A stretch of 64,000 nucleotides of DNA from Parasedimentitalea marina (lineage in GTDB: Bacteria > Pseudomonadota > Alphaproteobacteria > Rhodobacterales > Rhodobacteraceae): contig NZ_CP033223.1 of assembly GCF_004006175.1 (NCBI RefSeq), positions 46,567 through 110,566 of the forward strand, in the 5' to 3' direction. Positions 8,338 through 17,667 of the stretch are shown here, piece by piece (position 1 is the first letter of the stretch; the number at the start of each line of letters is the position of its first letter). The notes beneath the pieces were generated by a model. That model was not told the origin of the DNA. It saw nothing but the letters and a program-made list of their open reading frames with translations, and searched no databases. The translations under genes were made by a program, and so were the position numbers.

Positions 8338-10701
8338 CTAGTTCGCTTCCCGCTTGGCCAAAAGGTTAGCCATGATCCGAAAGGCACCCGGAATGGTTTT
8401 TTCCATCTGATGATGAAGGATAAGTGAGGTGTGAATATGTCGGCCTTTGCCTATGTCCGCACAAAGCAAGGCCCCCTCTAAGGGGTGTTCTTGCGGGTCT
8501 GCCATCGACAAGATGGCCAGATAGGCCGGGTCCCATCGTTTTGCAAAGTACAGCCCGCGCTCTTTGTGCCAGTTATCCCAATCAGCCGCTGTAATTTGGT
8601 TTGGATGGGTCATCAGGGGAGAGTTCGGGTGCAGTACCTCAACGTTTGCCGTTTCGTCCGTAACCCGCCAGCGAAGGGAGGGCTGGCCAATTTCAAGCAT
8701 TCGCGGTGAACTGTAGTCCGGGTCCCAATTGTCCCATGGTCGATGATATAAAGTTAGCAAAGTTCCACCCTGCTCGCACCATCGGTGCAATCGCGGCATT
8801 TGAACTGACAGGCAATCGCGAAATTTAAAGGCAAAAATGCCGATGACCAAAGTGTCAAACTCGGCAAGGACGGCCTCGCTTTTTAGATCGTCGTCACTAA
8901 GCGCAACAACATCTGCTCCCAGACGGTCAAGCCAGTGATCTACCCGGTCGTTGCCGCCACCAATGTAGCCAATGCGCACATCAGGAAGCGCTGCGTGAAC
9001 AACTTGGATTTTGATCTCCGCCGGGCGGATTATGGCGCGTGGATCGATATGTGCATATTCGATCTTATGGATTTGTTGAGCAGGCCGACCATCCAGCAAC
9101 AAACCAAGACTGTAGCTGCCCGGGGCGACATCTTCAGGGGCTGTTACACTAAAACCAGTCTCAGTGCGCGTCGCTTGCCAGCGATCCGGCAGGGAAAGAG
9201 AGGCCGTGGCCGTTGACGGAACAATATCTTTGACTGTTATCGTCAGGACGCGATCCACCATTGCTGAGTTGATTACATCAGCATCGGGAGAGACCGTCGC
9301 CGAGTAACAAGGCAACACAACAGGTGGCGTTTCAAAGGCAACCCGGCGGGTAATCTGTTCACCGTGTACCATCAGGCTTGCCTCTATGCAGGGCAATCTG
9401 GGTGTGTCTGGCAGATAGACTGATGGGTAGGAATCTGAAACCTGTACATCCAGCGCCGTGCACAGCCCATTCTGATCCTGTGACCACCCCGGCGGCAACG
9501 CTGGCTTGAGTGTGGCCGAGTCCGCCCTGCCTGGGCGCAATTCAGACACCAACTCAACTGCATCACCAGCATTTATATAGGTCCTGTCAAGACGGGTATG
9601 GATCTGAACACCAGCAGCAATTGCGATGAGATTTGATAGCTGCGCCTCTTTGCGCGACAGCTTGTGCAGCACGTCCCCACGGCTGCTTTCAGGGCAATTC
9701 TGGATCGCCTCGCGGATGTGACGCAGCGCCGAACACGCCTGCGGAAGTATTTTTGACCCATCTGGGAAAGCGGCTATTGCGGCGTCGACGTTGTCCTGAG
9801 CCTGACGCAGATATCGATTGAGTGACGGCACATCCATATCTGCCAGAGTGGCCGCAAGTCCCGAATGCAGGTCTGTGTCTGGGCCATCAACATGGCTTTG
9901 CGCCAAATGGAGTGGCCAGTCCTTTTCATCACCGGCAGCAACCCACCGACCCATTGCCTGGGTCAAATGGAAGGCTCGGCTTTGCTGTCCAATCCGGGCA
10001 TAACTCCACCCGGTATGCTGTTCGACCCCTTTGGCCTGGACTGTCAGCGTGACAGGCGGCGGTGGCAGGTCGTCGTCATAAGCCTGACCTGCACCGGAAT
10101 AGGCGGGCAGGTACAGCTTTTTGACTTGCCAAACTGGTAAGTCACTGTCCAGGTAAGTTGGATCTGCCGCCAGGCTCATCACTTCAAATGCGGCCTGGGT
10201 CATCGCGCGATGATGCCCGTGCTGGCCCGGAACATCCAGGAATGTTGGACATATGATATCGGGGCGTTCGGTTCGGATAATCTCGACAAACCGTTTTAAC
10301 AGCCGCTGGTGGCCCCATTTGGCAAGCGTCTCATCGCCTGATTTTGAGAACCCAAAATCAAATATAGTGTCCTGTGGATATTCACAGTGCCAGTACATCC
10401 GCATGTTCAGGATATCACAGGCGCGCTCCATTTCAGCAGTGCGCAGCGCGCCAAGTGCCTCGCTTGTCTCAGTGCCTATATCGTTTTGTCCACCTTCGCC
10501 CCGGGTTGAACAGGCGTAGCTAAGGTCAAATCCATCACGAAAAGACAGGGCCGCAAGCATGTCGGACTTTTCATCATCGGGATGGGCGCCGGTACTCATG
10601 AAAGAAATAACGGACGTCAGGGGCACCAAAGCACGCCATAACTGCAGGATCTGTGGCGTCAAACGTTCCGCCGCCAAGCGCTTGGGATCGGTCAAAGGCA
10701 T
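8338..10701 (-). CDS. Large PIG-L family deacetylase with C-terminal extension
   Basis: A 787-residue protein. Residues 30-170 hold a PIG-L/LmbE zinc deacetylase core: AHPDDE at 39-44 and the second metal motif HGHHRA at 161-166. Known family members remove acetyl groups from GlcNAc-type sugars (MshB, BshB, PIG-L). Residues of about 370-600 look like beta-rich domains and 600-780 like a class-I glutamine-amidotransferase-type fold (GYIGGGNDRV, VIGIFAF); both readings are tentative. There is no obvious signal peptide. The start follows a GGAG site, 25 bases after the ROK gene, so the two are probably one operon. The natural substrate is unknown but probably linked to the divergent importer. 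Confidence 0.8.
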   Translation of the reverse strand: MPLTDPKRLAAERLTPQILQLWRALVPLTSVISFMSTGAHPDDEKSDMLAALSFRDGFDLSYACSTRGEGGQNDIGTETSEALGALRTAEMERACDILNMRMYWHCEYPQDTIFDFGFSKSGDETLAKWGHQRLLKRFVEIIRTERPDIICPTFLDVPGQHGHHRAMTQAAFEVMSLAADPTYLDSDLPVWQVKKLYLPAYSGAGQAYDDDLPPPPVTLTVQAKGVEQHTGWSYARIGQQSRAFHLTQAMGRWVAAGDEKDWPLHLAQSHVDGPDTDLHSGLAATLADMDVPSLNRYLRQAQDNVDAAIAAFPDGSKILPQACSALRHIREAIQNCPESSRGDVLHKLSRKEAQLSNLIAIAAGVQIHTRLDRTYINAGDAVELVSELRPGRADSATLKPALPPGWSQDQNGLCTALDVQVSDSYPSVYLPDTPRLPCIEASLMVHGEQITRRVAFETPPVVLPCYSATVSPDADVINSAMVDRVLTITVKDIVPSTATASLSLPDRWQATRTETGFSVTAPEDVAPGSYSLGLLLDGRPAQQIHKIEYAHIDPRAIIRPAEIKIQVVHAALPDVRIGYIGGGNDRVDHWLDRLGADVVALSDDDLKSEAVLAEFDTLVIGIFAFKFRDCLSVQMPRLHRWCEQGGTLLTLYHRPWDNWDPDYSSPRMLEIGQPSLRWRVTDETANVEVLHPNSPLMTHPNQITAADWDNWHKERGLYFAKRWDPAYLAILSMADPQEHPLEGALLCADIGKGRHIHTSLILHHQMEKTIPGAFRIMANLLAKREAN

Positions 10702-10726
10702 AAGGGCTCCGTTAAAATTATTTGAA

Positions 10727-11896
10727 CTATAAAGTGACCGCGTTTGGCATTAGGCGCTTGTTCAAGATCAACGCAGCGGCACCCAATGTTGCAACCAGCC
10801 GACCAGACGTCCCACACTGTAAGCGCGGCTGAGAGTTGTCGTCCCGCAAAGAGACCGATGCAGAGTGCAAATCTACGTTACTGACCAGATGATGCAGTAT
10901 CGTCTCGGGCATAGCCCCCCCTAAAATGATGGTGCGTGGGTCAAAGATGTTTTCGATGATTTGTGTCGCGTGCCCCAGGGCATCCGTCGCCGAAGCGAGC
11001 CACATCATTAGATCCGGATCTGATTTGGCGAACAATGCTTCAAGTGTTTCGAAATCAATATTTTCATGGCCCGCCAATATCAGGTGGTGCTGGACTGACA
11101 TTCTGCTAAGCCGGGTTTCCAACGGCGCAGAACCTAACGGAGTCGGCACCGGAATATGACCAATCTCGCCAGCATTGCCAAAGGCACCGCGGATCAAATG
11201 ACCTTGGCTGACCAAGCCAAGGCCCAGGCCGCTGCCAAAGTACAAGTACCCATAGCTGTCCAGGCCCAGTGCGCATCCTGAAATGCGCTCTGCCATTGCG
11301 GCGGCGTTGGCGTCGTTGCTAACTTCAATTGGCAGGTCAAGCGCGGTTTGGAACAATTCAACGGGATCAACGTCCTGCCAGTTAGGCAAATCCGTTTCCC
11401 GCCCCGAAAGACCGGTTGCCCCAAATGGTCCAGGCATGACAATACCGGCCCCCAGCAGGCGGTCCCTGGCGTCTGGCACGGATTGCAGTGCCAAGTCACG
11501 CAGTCGTGTCACCTCGGGGATAACTGCGTCTGGTTGAGCATCGGCAAGGATAGAGCGATGCGTGAAAACTGTATTGCCAAGCATATCCAGCATCGCGGCA
11601 TGTATCACCGTCGGGCGAATCTCTATCCCCAAAGCGAAGCCACCGGTCGGGGCGATGCCATATTGAACCGCCGGCAGGCCACGTTTCGCAGACCGCGCGC
11701 CCTTTTCAACCAACAGTCCGTCTTGCAGAAGATCCGCAATAATGTTGCTGACGGCCTGAACGCTTAAGTCCAGGCTCCGGGCCAATTCGGCCCGCCCCAA
11801 CTCTCCTGAATGATAAATCTGGCCCAATACAGCAGTTCTGTTTCGAATTCGCGAACGTCCGGCATTGCTGCCTTTGAGAGGGGGTGTTGAAGCCAT
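10727..11896 (-). CDS. ROK-family transcriptional regulator
   Basis: A 389-residue regulator. The N terminus (about 15-75) is a winged helix (GELGRAELARSLDLSVQAVSNIIADLLQDGLL), followed by a ROK sugar-kinase-like domain (IEVSNDANAAAMAE, YFGSGLGLGLV, GEIGHIPV). The usual ROK zinc motif (CxCGxxGC after GEIGH) is missing; the sequence reads PTPLGSAPLETRLS instead, so zinc-dependent folding or ligand binding probably differs. Members of this group usually repress sugar operons and release DNA on binding a sugar. It is divergent from the ABC operon starting at 12025, with paired repeats between them, so control of that operon and of itself is likely. Confidence 0.88.
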   Translation of the reverse strand: MASTPPLKGSNAGRSRIRNRTAVLGQIYHSGELGRAELARSLDLSVQAVSNIIADLLQDGLLVEKGARSAKRGLPAVQYGIAPTGGFALGIEIRPTVIHAAMLDMLGNTVFTHRSILADAQPDAVIPEVTRLRDLALQSVPDARDRLLGAGIVMPGPFGATGLSGRETDLPNWQDVDPVELFQTALDLPIEVSNDANAAAMAERISGCALGLDSYGYLYFGSGLGLGLVSQGHLIRGAFGNAGEIGHIPVPTPLGSAPLETRLSRMSVQHHLILAGHENIDFETLEALFAKSDPDLMMWLASATDALGHATQIIENIFDPRTIILGGAMPETILHHLVSNVDLHSASVSLRDDNSQPRLQCGTSGRLVATLGAAALILNKRLMPNAVTL

Positions 11897-11905
11897 TACA
11901 AGATA

Positions 11906-11945
11906 TTAATTCAAATAAGTTGATAACTCAAGTAACTTGAATTAA
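11906..11945. promoter_or_regulatory. Candidate ROK operator in divergent promoter
   Basis: Just upstream of the ROK start, inverted arms TTAATTCAA (11906-11914) and TTGAATTAA (11937-11945) flank two direct repeats, TCAAATAAGTT (11911-11921) and TCAAGTAACTT (11928-11938). The segment is AT-rich and lies between divergent genes, the normal place for an autoregulatory operator. Assignment to the ROK protein is inference. Confidence 0.55.
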
Positions 11946-12024
11946 AAGCATGCTCAGAACAGCGAAAAGCTGCACTGCATCCGGTATTTTGCGGAGCCAG
12001 ACAAATACAACTTGGAGAAAGCCC

Positions 12025-13284
12025 ATGATGAAGACATTCAAAGGACTGGCCGCGGCCACCCTGACAGCATCCTCAGCACTGCTTGCCTCTTCTGCCGCAG
12101 CAGATGTTGAGATTGAGTATTGGCAATATTTTTATGACGCCCGTGTAACGGCGATGGAGCAGCTGATTGACGGGTTCGAGGCTGAAAACCCCGGCATCAC
12201 CGTTAAAATGACCCATTTCCCCTACGCGGATTATCGCACCAAAGTGGCCGCCGCGATCCCCGCAGGGGAGGGGCCTGATGTTGTTCAGCTGTTCTATGGC
12301 TGGTTAAACGACTACATTGCTGCCGACTTGATCCAACCCTTACCGGTTGATACTTTTTCGCCCTCGGACGTCGACAAAGACTTCTTTCCGATGGTTCAGG
12401 CGATGAAAAAGGATGGCGTTTACTACGCGCTCCCCACAGCAGTGCGCAGCTTGGCGTTGTTTTATAATCAGCGTCTATTCGACGAAGCTGGCATTACCGA
12501 ACCACCTGCCAACCTGAACGACCTGATCGAGGTCGCAAAGAAGCTAACCAAACGCGACGGCGCCGGAAATATCACTCAGGTCGGCATCACCACCGGCATG
12601 ACGGCGCAGGATCACCATTGGTTCCGTGAAGGTTTGATCCGCCAGTTTGGCGGCACACCTTATAACGATGGCTACGATACCGTGTCGTATAACAGTGAGG
12701 CCGGCGCCGCCGCATTGCAGTATTATACCGACCTTGAAAAACTGCATGGCGTCACGGCCTCGGGGTTTATGGATGAACCGCAAGCCGCATTTAAGGCGGG
12801 CAGGGCAGGAATGCACATCGACGGATCATTCCGTATTGGCTCGCTCAAGGCAATCCGGGGGCTGAAATGGGGCGTGGCTGAATTGCCGGCCGCTGTCGAC
12901 GGCACCCAGTCCAACTATTCTTCGTATTGGGTCAACGCCGTGACCACCAAAGCCGAGGGTGAGAAATACGAGGCATCGTTAAAGTTCATGTCTTACATCA
13001 CCTCTGATGCTGCCATGCAGATCTGGCTCGACGTGGTCGGAGAATTGCCGGCAAAACCATCGGTTGGGCTGACCGAGGCCAACGCGAATGACCCCGTTTT
13101 CGGACCCTTTATCAAAGGACTCTCCTACGCGCATACAACTGTATTTGCGAACGAAAGTTCTCAGCGGCAGGTACTGGTCGATATGGTGGCCCGTACGGAT
13201 ATTGAGGATCAGCCAATTGCCGAAAGTCTGGCGATTGCAGCTGAGGCTGAGCAAAAAATCCTAAACGAATATTACGCGGATTAA
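12025..13284 (+). CDS. ABC transporter substrate-binding protein (family 1)
   Basis: A 419-residue periplasmic binding protein. A signal peptide is clear: MMKTFKGLAAATL, hydrophobic stretch, cleavage near SSAAA-DVEIEY. The mature part shows the family-1 sugar-binding pattern (FEAENPGITVKMTHFPYADYRTKV, GPDVVQLFYGWLNDY, AFKAGRAGMHIDGSFR). Start 12025 has GGAGA at 12014-12018; an earlier in-frame start would lack this spacing. It heads an operon of two permeases, a lyase, an ATPase and a kinase. The ligand is unknown; the deacetylase and ROK genes next door hint at an amino- or N-acylated sugar. Confidence 0.9.
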   Translation: MMKTFKGLAAATLTASSALLASSAAADVEIEYWQYFYDARVTAMEQLIDGFEAENPGITVKMTHFPYADYRTKVAAAIPAGEGPDVVQLFYGWLNDYIAADLIQPLPVDTFSPSDVDKDFFPMVQAMKKDGVYYALPTAVRSLALFYNQRLFDEAGITEPPANLNDLIEVAKKLTKRDGAGNITQVGITTGMTAQDHHWFREGLIRQFGGTPYNDGYDTVSYNSEAGAAALQYYTDLEKLHGVTASGFMDEPQAAFKAGRAGMHIDGSFRIGSLKAIRGLKWGVAELPAAVDGTQSNYSSYWVNAVTTKAEGEKYEASLKFMSYITSDAAMQIWLDVVGELPAKPSVGLTEANANDPVFGPFIKGLSYAHTTVFANESSQRQVLVDMVARTDIEDQPIAESLAIAAEAEQKILNEYYAD

Positions 13285-13287
13285 GCC

Positions 13288-13320
13288 TTTCCCCCAGGGC
13301 TTTTGCTCTGGGGGGTTTGT
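13288..13320 (+). terminator. Hairpin between binding protein and permease
   Basis: CCCCCAG (13291-13297) pairs with CTGGGGG (13308-13314), with the adjoining GGC/GCT extending it imperfectly, followed by a T-rich run. In ABC operons such hairpins often end or stabilise the binding-protein message so that it exceeds the permease transcripts. That role is inferred here. Confidence 0.65.
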
Positions 13321-13350
13321 CTCTTTGACCATTTAACATCCGGACATCCG

Positions 13351-14244
13351 ATGAACCTCTATCGCAACCTGACAATTAAGCAGAAACAGATTGTCTGGGC
13401 CTGGACCTTTTTAGCTGTACCGGTCGTCTTTTACTCAGTGATCCGGTTTTATCCCACCGCAACAGCAATTCTGATTTCATTTCAAGACTGGAACCTGCTG
13501 GGCGCGCGGACCTGGGCGGGTTTCGACAATTACATAAAACTTTGGAATGATCCGGTGTTCTGGAAAGTCTTCCGCAATACCTTTGCTTATCTATTGATCG
13601 GCACGCCGGTCTCATTGGTACTGTCTTTTGTGATTGCTTATCACTTGGACAAAGTCCGCTTTCTGCATGGCTTTATGCGGATGATGTATTTCTTACCCTT
13701 TATGACCAGCGCCGTGGCAATGGCTTGGGTCTGGCGCTGGTTTTATCAAGCGGTTCCCATTGGGTTGTTCAATAATATTCTGGCCAGTTTTGGCATTGCG
13801 CAAATTGAATTCCTGAACTCAACCACAAATGCACTGCCGGCCGTTTTGGCCCCTGCGGTATGGGCCGGGCTGGGATTTCAGGTGATCATTTTTATGGCAG
13901 GTATCCGCGCCATTCCAACGTCCTACTACGAAGCCGCGCGCATAGATGGAGTGGGATGGTGGGTGGTGCTGACGCAAATCACCCTGCCACTGCTGCGCCC
14001 GACCATTGTGTTCATTGTTGTCTTCTCATCGATCGGTTTTTTGCGAATTTTCGACCATGTGTTCAACATGACCACAAACAATCCGGGCGGGCCGCTGAAT
14101 GCCACCAAACCGCTGGTGCTCATGATCTACGACACTGCGTTTAACAGTTTCAATATGGGCTATGCTGCCGCGCAGACTGTGGTGTTGTTCACCATCCTCA
14201 TGATCGTTAGCCTGATCCAGTTGCGCCTGCTGAGGAGCAACTGA
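13351..14244 (+). CDS. ABC transporter permease (MalF type)
   Basis: A 297-residue membrane protein with six hydrophobic segments. The EAA loop reads YEAARIDGVGWWVVLTQITLP. The ATG at 13351 is chosen because the longer frame would begin inside the preceding hairpin. The second permease starts 1 base after its stop. It is the first membrane subunit of the second importer in the window. Confidence 0.9.
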   Translation: MNLYRNLTIKQKQIVWAWTFLAVPVVFYSVIRFYPTATAILISFQDWNLLGARTWAGFDNYIKLWNDPVFWKVFRNTFAYLLIGTPVSLVLSFVIAYHLDKVRFLHGFMRMMYFLPFMTSAVAMAWVWRWFYQAVPIGLFNNILASFGIAQIEFLNSTTNALPAVLAPAVWAGLGFQVIIFMAGIRAIPTSYYEAARIDGVGWWVVLTQITLPLLRPTIVFIVVFSSIGFLRIFDHVFNMTTNNPGGPLNATKPLVLMIYDTAFNSFNMGYAAAQTVVLFTILMIVSLIQLRLLRSN

Positions 14245-14245
14245 C

Positions 14246-15124
14246 ATGAGCACAACAGACATAATCCGCCCCACAGCAACCGGTTTGATGGCCAAGCAAT
14301 CCAAGCCTGCAACCCGCAACATGGGGCAAATCTTGCGCTGGCTGGCCTTGTTTGGCGGCGGAGTGCTGATGGTAATGCCCATCGCCTACATGATCTCGAC
14401 CTCGCTGAAGTGGCCGCATGAAGTCTATAATGTTAATCTGATCCCGGTTGAGCCGACGTTAGATAACTACTTGTACGTGCTTGAAGATGGGCGGTTTTAT
14501 ATGTGGTTCATCAACTCGGGGATCATCGCGATTGTGACCACAATATCCAACCTGCTGTTTGACAGTCTGGTTGGCTATACCCTGTGCAAATTCAAATTTC
14601 CCGGCCGCACAATTGTCTTTATTGCCATCCTGTCGACGCTGATGATTCCGACAGAAATGTTGGTGATCCCCTGGTATTTGATGAGCCAGTCTTTTGGGTG
14701 GCTGGACAGCTATTGGGGGATTATGTTCCCAGGTCTTATGACTGGATTTGGCACCTTTCTGATGAAGCAATTCTTTGAAACCGTGCCCGACGACTTCATA
14801 GAGGCGGCCCGGATTGATGGTCTGAACGAATTGCAAATCTGGTGGACGGTCGCAATGCCGCTGGTGAAGCCCGCCTTGGCAGCCCTGGCAATCTTTGTCT
14901 TTTTGGGCAATTGGACCGCGTTTTTATGGCCCCTGATCGTCACCAACTCTACCGAGATGTACACCATTCCTGTCGGTTTATCGGGCTTTGGTGACGAAGC
15001 CGATGTGGCCTGGGAGTTGATCATGACCGGGGCCGCGATATCGACCATTCCAACCCTGATCGTGTTTTTGATTTTCCAACGCTTTATCATTCGCGGCGTT
15101 GTCATGGCGGGGCTCAAAGGATGA
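14246..15124 (+). CDS. ABC transporter permease (MalG type)
   Basis: A 292-residue membrane protein. After a 25-residue cytoplasmic leader, hydrophobic segments begin at LRWLALFGGGVLMVMPIAYM. The EAA loop reads IEAARIDGLNELQIWWTVAMP, and the tail GVVMAGLKG is typical of MalG-like subunits. A GAGGAG ribosome site lies at the end of the previous gene. The stop overlaps the next start (ATGA), showing coupling to the lyase gene. Confidence 0.9.
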   Translation: MSTTDIIRPTATGLMAKQSKPATRNMGQILRWLALFGGGVLMVMPIAYMISTSLKWPHEVYNVNLIPVEPTLDNYLYVLEDGRFYMWFINSGIIAIVTTISNLLFDSLVGYTLCKFKFPGRTIVFIAILSTLMIPTEMLVIPWYLMSQSFGWLDSYWGIMFPGLMTGFGTFLMKQFFETVPDDFIEAARIDGLNELQIWWTVAMPLVKPALAALAIFVFLGNWTAFLWPLIVTNSTEMYTIPVGLSGFGDEADVAWELIMTGAAISTIPTLIVFLIFQRFIIRGVVMAGLKG

Positions 15125-16605
15125 CCGACAATAGCGTATTTCCTGATCCGACCTACAAAGAGACAGTCCTGGCACCATTGTTCGAAGGGGTCAAAAATAA
15201 CTATGCCGGCTACATGGGCGAGGTGAACAAGGCGCATCTGGTGATGTTGGTGGAAACCGAAATCCTGTCGTCCGAACAAGGCCGCGATATTGCCATCGCA
15301 CTAAACGAAATTGACGCCGAAAACGATATCAGCTCTCTGACGTATTCCGGCGAGTATGAGGATTATTTCTTTTTGGTCGAGGCCGAGTTGCGCAAACGGC
15401 TGGGCGATCTTGGTGGTGCTTTGCACACCGCAAGGTCTCGCAATGATATGGACCACACCCTGTTCAAACTGGCCCTGCAATCACGGGCGGAAACGCTGTT
15501 AGGGCAGATCCACCAACTGGCAAACGCGCTGATCAACAAGGCAACAACAGAGCAGGACACGTTGATCGTGGCCTACACCCATGGTCAACCGGCCCAGCCA
15601 ACTACCTTTGGTCATTATTTGGCTGCCGTGATCGAAGTTTTGCTGCGCGATGCCGACCGTTTGAACGCGGCCATTGTCGGCTTGGATCATTGTCCCATGG
15701 GCGCAGCCGCGATCACCACCTCAGGGTTTCCAATCAATCGCGAGCGGGTGGCCGATCTGTTGGGTTTTGCAGGCCCATTGGTTAATTCCTATGGCTGTAT
15801 CGCGAGCGTTGATTACATCACTGGTCTGTATTCAGCGATCAAGCTGGTTTTCCTGCATTTGGGGCGGGTCGTTCAGGACATGGCCTTCTGGTCAGCCTTT
15901 GAAGTGGGCCAGCTCTATGTTCCCAACGCCTTAGTTCAGATCAGTTCCATCATGCCGCAGAAGCGCAACCCGGTGCCGATTGAACACATGCGCCATTTGG
16001 CCTCGGTGACGGTGGGACGTTGCGACACGATCGTAAACACAATGCACAACACTCCGTTCACCGATATGAACGACAGCGAGGGCGAAGTGCAACAAGCGGG
16101 CTATGCCGCCTTTGAAAGCGGTGGCCGAGTTTTGGAGTTGCTCGCGGCGTTTTTACCCGCCTGTCAGATCAATTCAGATCGGGTAGCAAAGACCACAGAT
16201 GCGGCCTGTATCACCATCACAGAACTGGCCGACACATTGGTCCGTGACGAAGGGCTGAGTTTCCGGCAAGCCCACGATGTTGCAGCGCTGACAGCAAAAT
16301 CCGTCATCGAGCGCAACAGTTCCCTGGCGCATGGATTTTCAGATTTTTCTATTGCCTTTCAGACCCAAACGGCAAGAACAACGACATTGACCCAAACTCA
16401 ATTTGAAACAGCCGTTTCAGCTCAGGCTTTCGTATCAAGGCGAGACCGAACCGGCGGTCCTGCACCTGTCGCCTTGCAAAGCGCACTAACGGCCAGTTTG
16501 AACCAACTGACAGCGCTAGGCACGCAGCAGCACCAACGGTCTGAACGCAGAGCCAACGCCTCTGTCCAATTGCAACAGGCCTTTACGACCCTAACGGAGC
16601 ACTGA
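15121..16605 (+). CDS. Argininosuccinate-lyase-like enzyme of the fumarase/aspartase superfamily
   Basis: A 494-residue cytoplasmic lyase. Superfamily signatures are present: TARSRND (argininosuccinate-lyase N-terminal motif), THGQPAQPTTFGHY, and the flexible signature loop SSIMPQKRNP with catalytic Ser at 275 or 276. Family enzymes cleave C-N or C-O bonds of succinyl compounds to release fumarate. It is longer at the C terminus than biosynthetic ArgH (about 460) and is locked inside a sugar-type ABC operon, so an arginine role is unlikely. Relatives outside arginine synthesis include EDDS lyase, which cleaves N-succinyl amino compounds. The substrate here is unknown. Confidence 0.8.
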   Translation: MTDNSVFPDPTYKETVLAPLFEGVKNNYAGYMGEVNKAHLVMLVETEILSSEQGRDIAIALNEIDAENDISSLTYSGEYEDYFFLVEAELRKRLGDLGGALHTARSRNDMDHTLFKLALQSRAETLLGQIHQLANALINKATTEQDTLIVAYTHGQPAQPTTFGHYLAAVIEVLLRDADRLNAAIVGLDHCPMGAAAITTSGFPINRERVADLLGFAGPLVNSYGCIASVDYITGLYSAIKLVFLHLGRVVQDMAFWSAFEVGQLYVPNALVQISSIMPQKRNPVPIEHMRHLASVTVGRCDTIVNTMHNTPFTDMNDSEGEVQQAGYAAFESGGRVLELLAAFLPACQINSDRVAKTTDAACITITELADTLVRDEGLSFRQAHDVAALTAKSVIERNSSLAHGFSDFSIAFQTQTARTTTLTQTQFETAVSAQAFVSRRDRTGGPAPVALQSALTASLNQLTALGTQQHQRSERRANASVQLQQAFTTLTEH

Positions 16606-16608
16606 TTT

Positions 16609-17667
16609 ATGGCTAATCTCGCCCTTCACAACCTTGTAAAATCTTACGGGAAAACCGAAGTGCTCCATGGTATCAATCTGGAGGTCCAGGATGGAGAATT
16701 CATCGTTTTTGTTGGCCCATCCGGGTGCGGAAAATCAACTACACTGCGTTTGATCGCCGGGCTGGAAGAAACCACCTCGGGTACGATCGTCATTGACGAA
16801 CGTGAAGTGAACAATTTGGAGCCCAAGGAACGCGATATTGCAATGGTGTTCCAGAATTACGCAATCTATCCACATATGTCGGTAAAGAAGAACATTGCCT
16901 TTGGGTTGCGATCCTCCAAGGCCTCAAAGGCTGCAAAAGAGGCACGGATACAAGAGGTTGCCACAATTCTCGACATGGTCAATCTGTTGGATCGAAAACC
17001 GTCTCAATTGTCAGGCGGGCAACGCCAGCGGGTCGCCATTGGTCGCGCCATGGTGCGCGATCCTGCCGTATTTTTGTTTGATGAGCCGCTGTCCAATCTA
17101 GACGCACAACTTCGCACACAGATGCGATTGGAAATCAAAAAACTACACCAGCGTGTTGGCAACACCATTGTGTTCGTCACCCATGATCAGGTCGAAGCCA
17201 TGACCATGGCTGACCGGATTGTGATCATGAAAGATGGGCACATTCAACAAGTGGGCACACCAGAGGAGGTTTATCACAATCCTGCCAATACCTTTGTCGC
17301 TCAATTCATCGGCGCACCGTCAATGAACTTGCTGGCCGGTGAAAAAACACCGGATGGCATTCGCCTGTCTTCTGGCCGAACGGTTCGTACTGATCGGTGG
17401 GCAACCCAGCAACCGGGAAAAGTTCAACTGGGTGTACGGCCAGATGATTTGCAGATTGGCGGCGAATGTACGCTGATTGAAGGCCAAATCACTCTCCGAG
17501 AACCCCTTGGGTCCGAAACCCTAATATATGTTTCTACAGATCAAGGCGAACTGATCGCCAGGGCGGACGGACGATACCCACCAGCCGTTGGCGAAAGCAT
17601 CTTATTGGGTGTTGACCCTATTGATCTCTATCTGTTTGACGCCGTGGACGGAAAATCTCTCTCATGA
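16609..17667 (+). CDS. ABC transporter ATPase (UgpC/MalK type)
   Basis: A 352-residue ATPase. Walker A is GPSGCGKST, the signature [14 protein letters not shown], Walker [16 protein letters not shown], and the switch His is in [16 protein letters not shown] MalK-like C-terminal domain follows (GVRPDDL, REPLGSETLIYV). It powers the importer encoded at 12025-15124. It begins 3 bases after the lyase stop and its own stop overlaps the kinase start. It is clearly paralogous to the ATPase at 2793-3887. Confidence 0.92.
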   Translation: MANLALHNLVKSYGKTEVLHGINLEVQDGEFIVFVGPSGCGKSTTLRLIAGLEETTSGTIVIDEREVNNLEPKERDIAMVFQNYAIYPHMSVKKNIAFGLRSSKASKAAKEARIQEVATILDMVNLLDRKPSQLSGGQRQRVAIGRAMVRDPAVFLFDEPLSNLDAQLRTQMRLEIKKLHQRVGNTIVFVTHDQVEAMTMADRIVIMKDGHIQQVGTPEEVYHNPANTFVAQFIGAPSMNLLAGEKTPDGIRLSSGRTVRTDRWATQQPGKVQLGVRPDDLQIGGECTLIEGQITLREPLGSETLIYVSTDQGELIARADGRYPPAVGESILLGVDPIDLYLFDAVDGKSLS

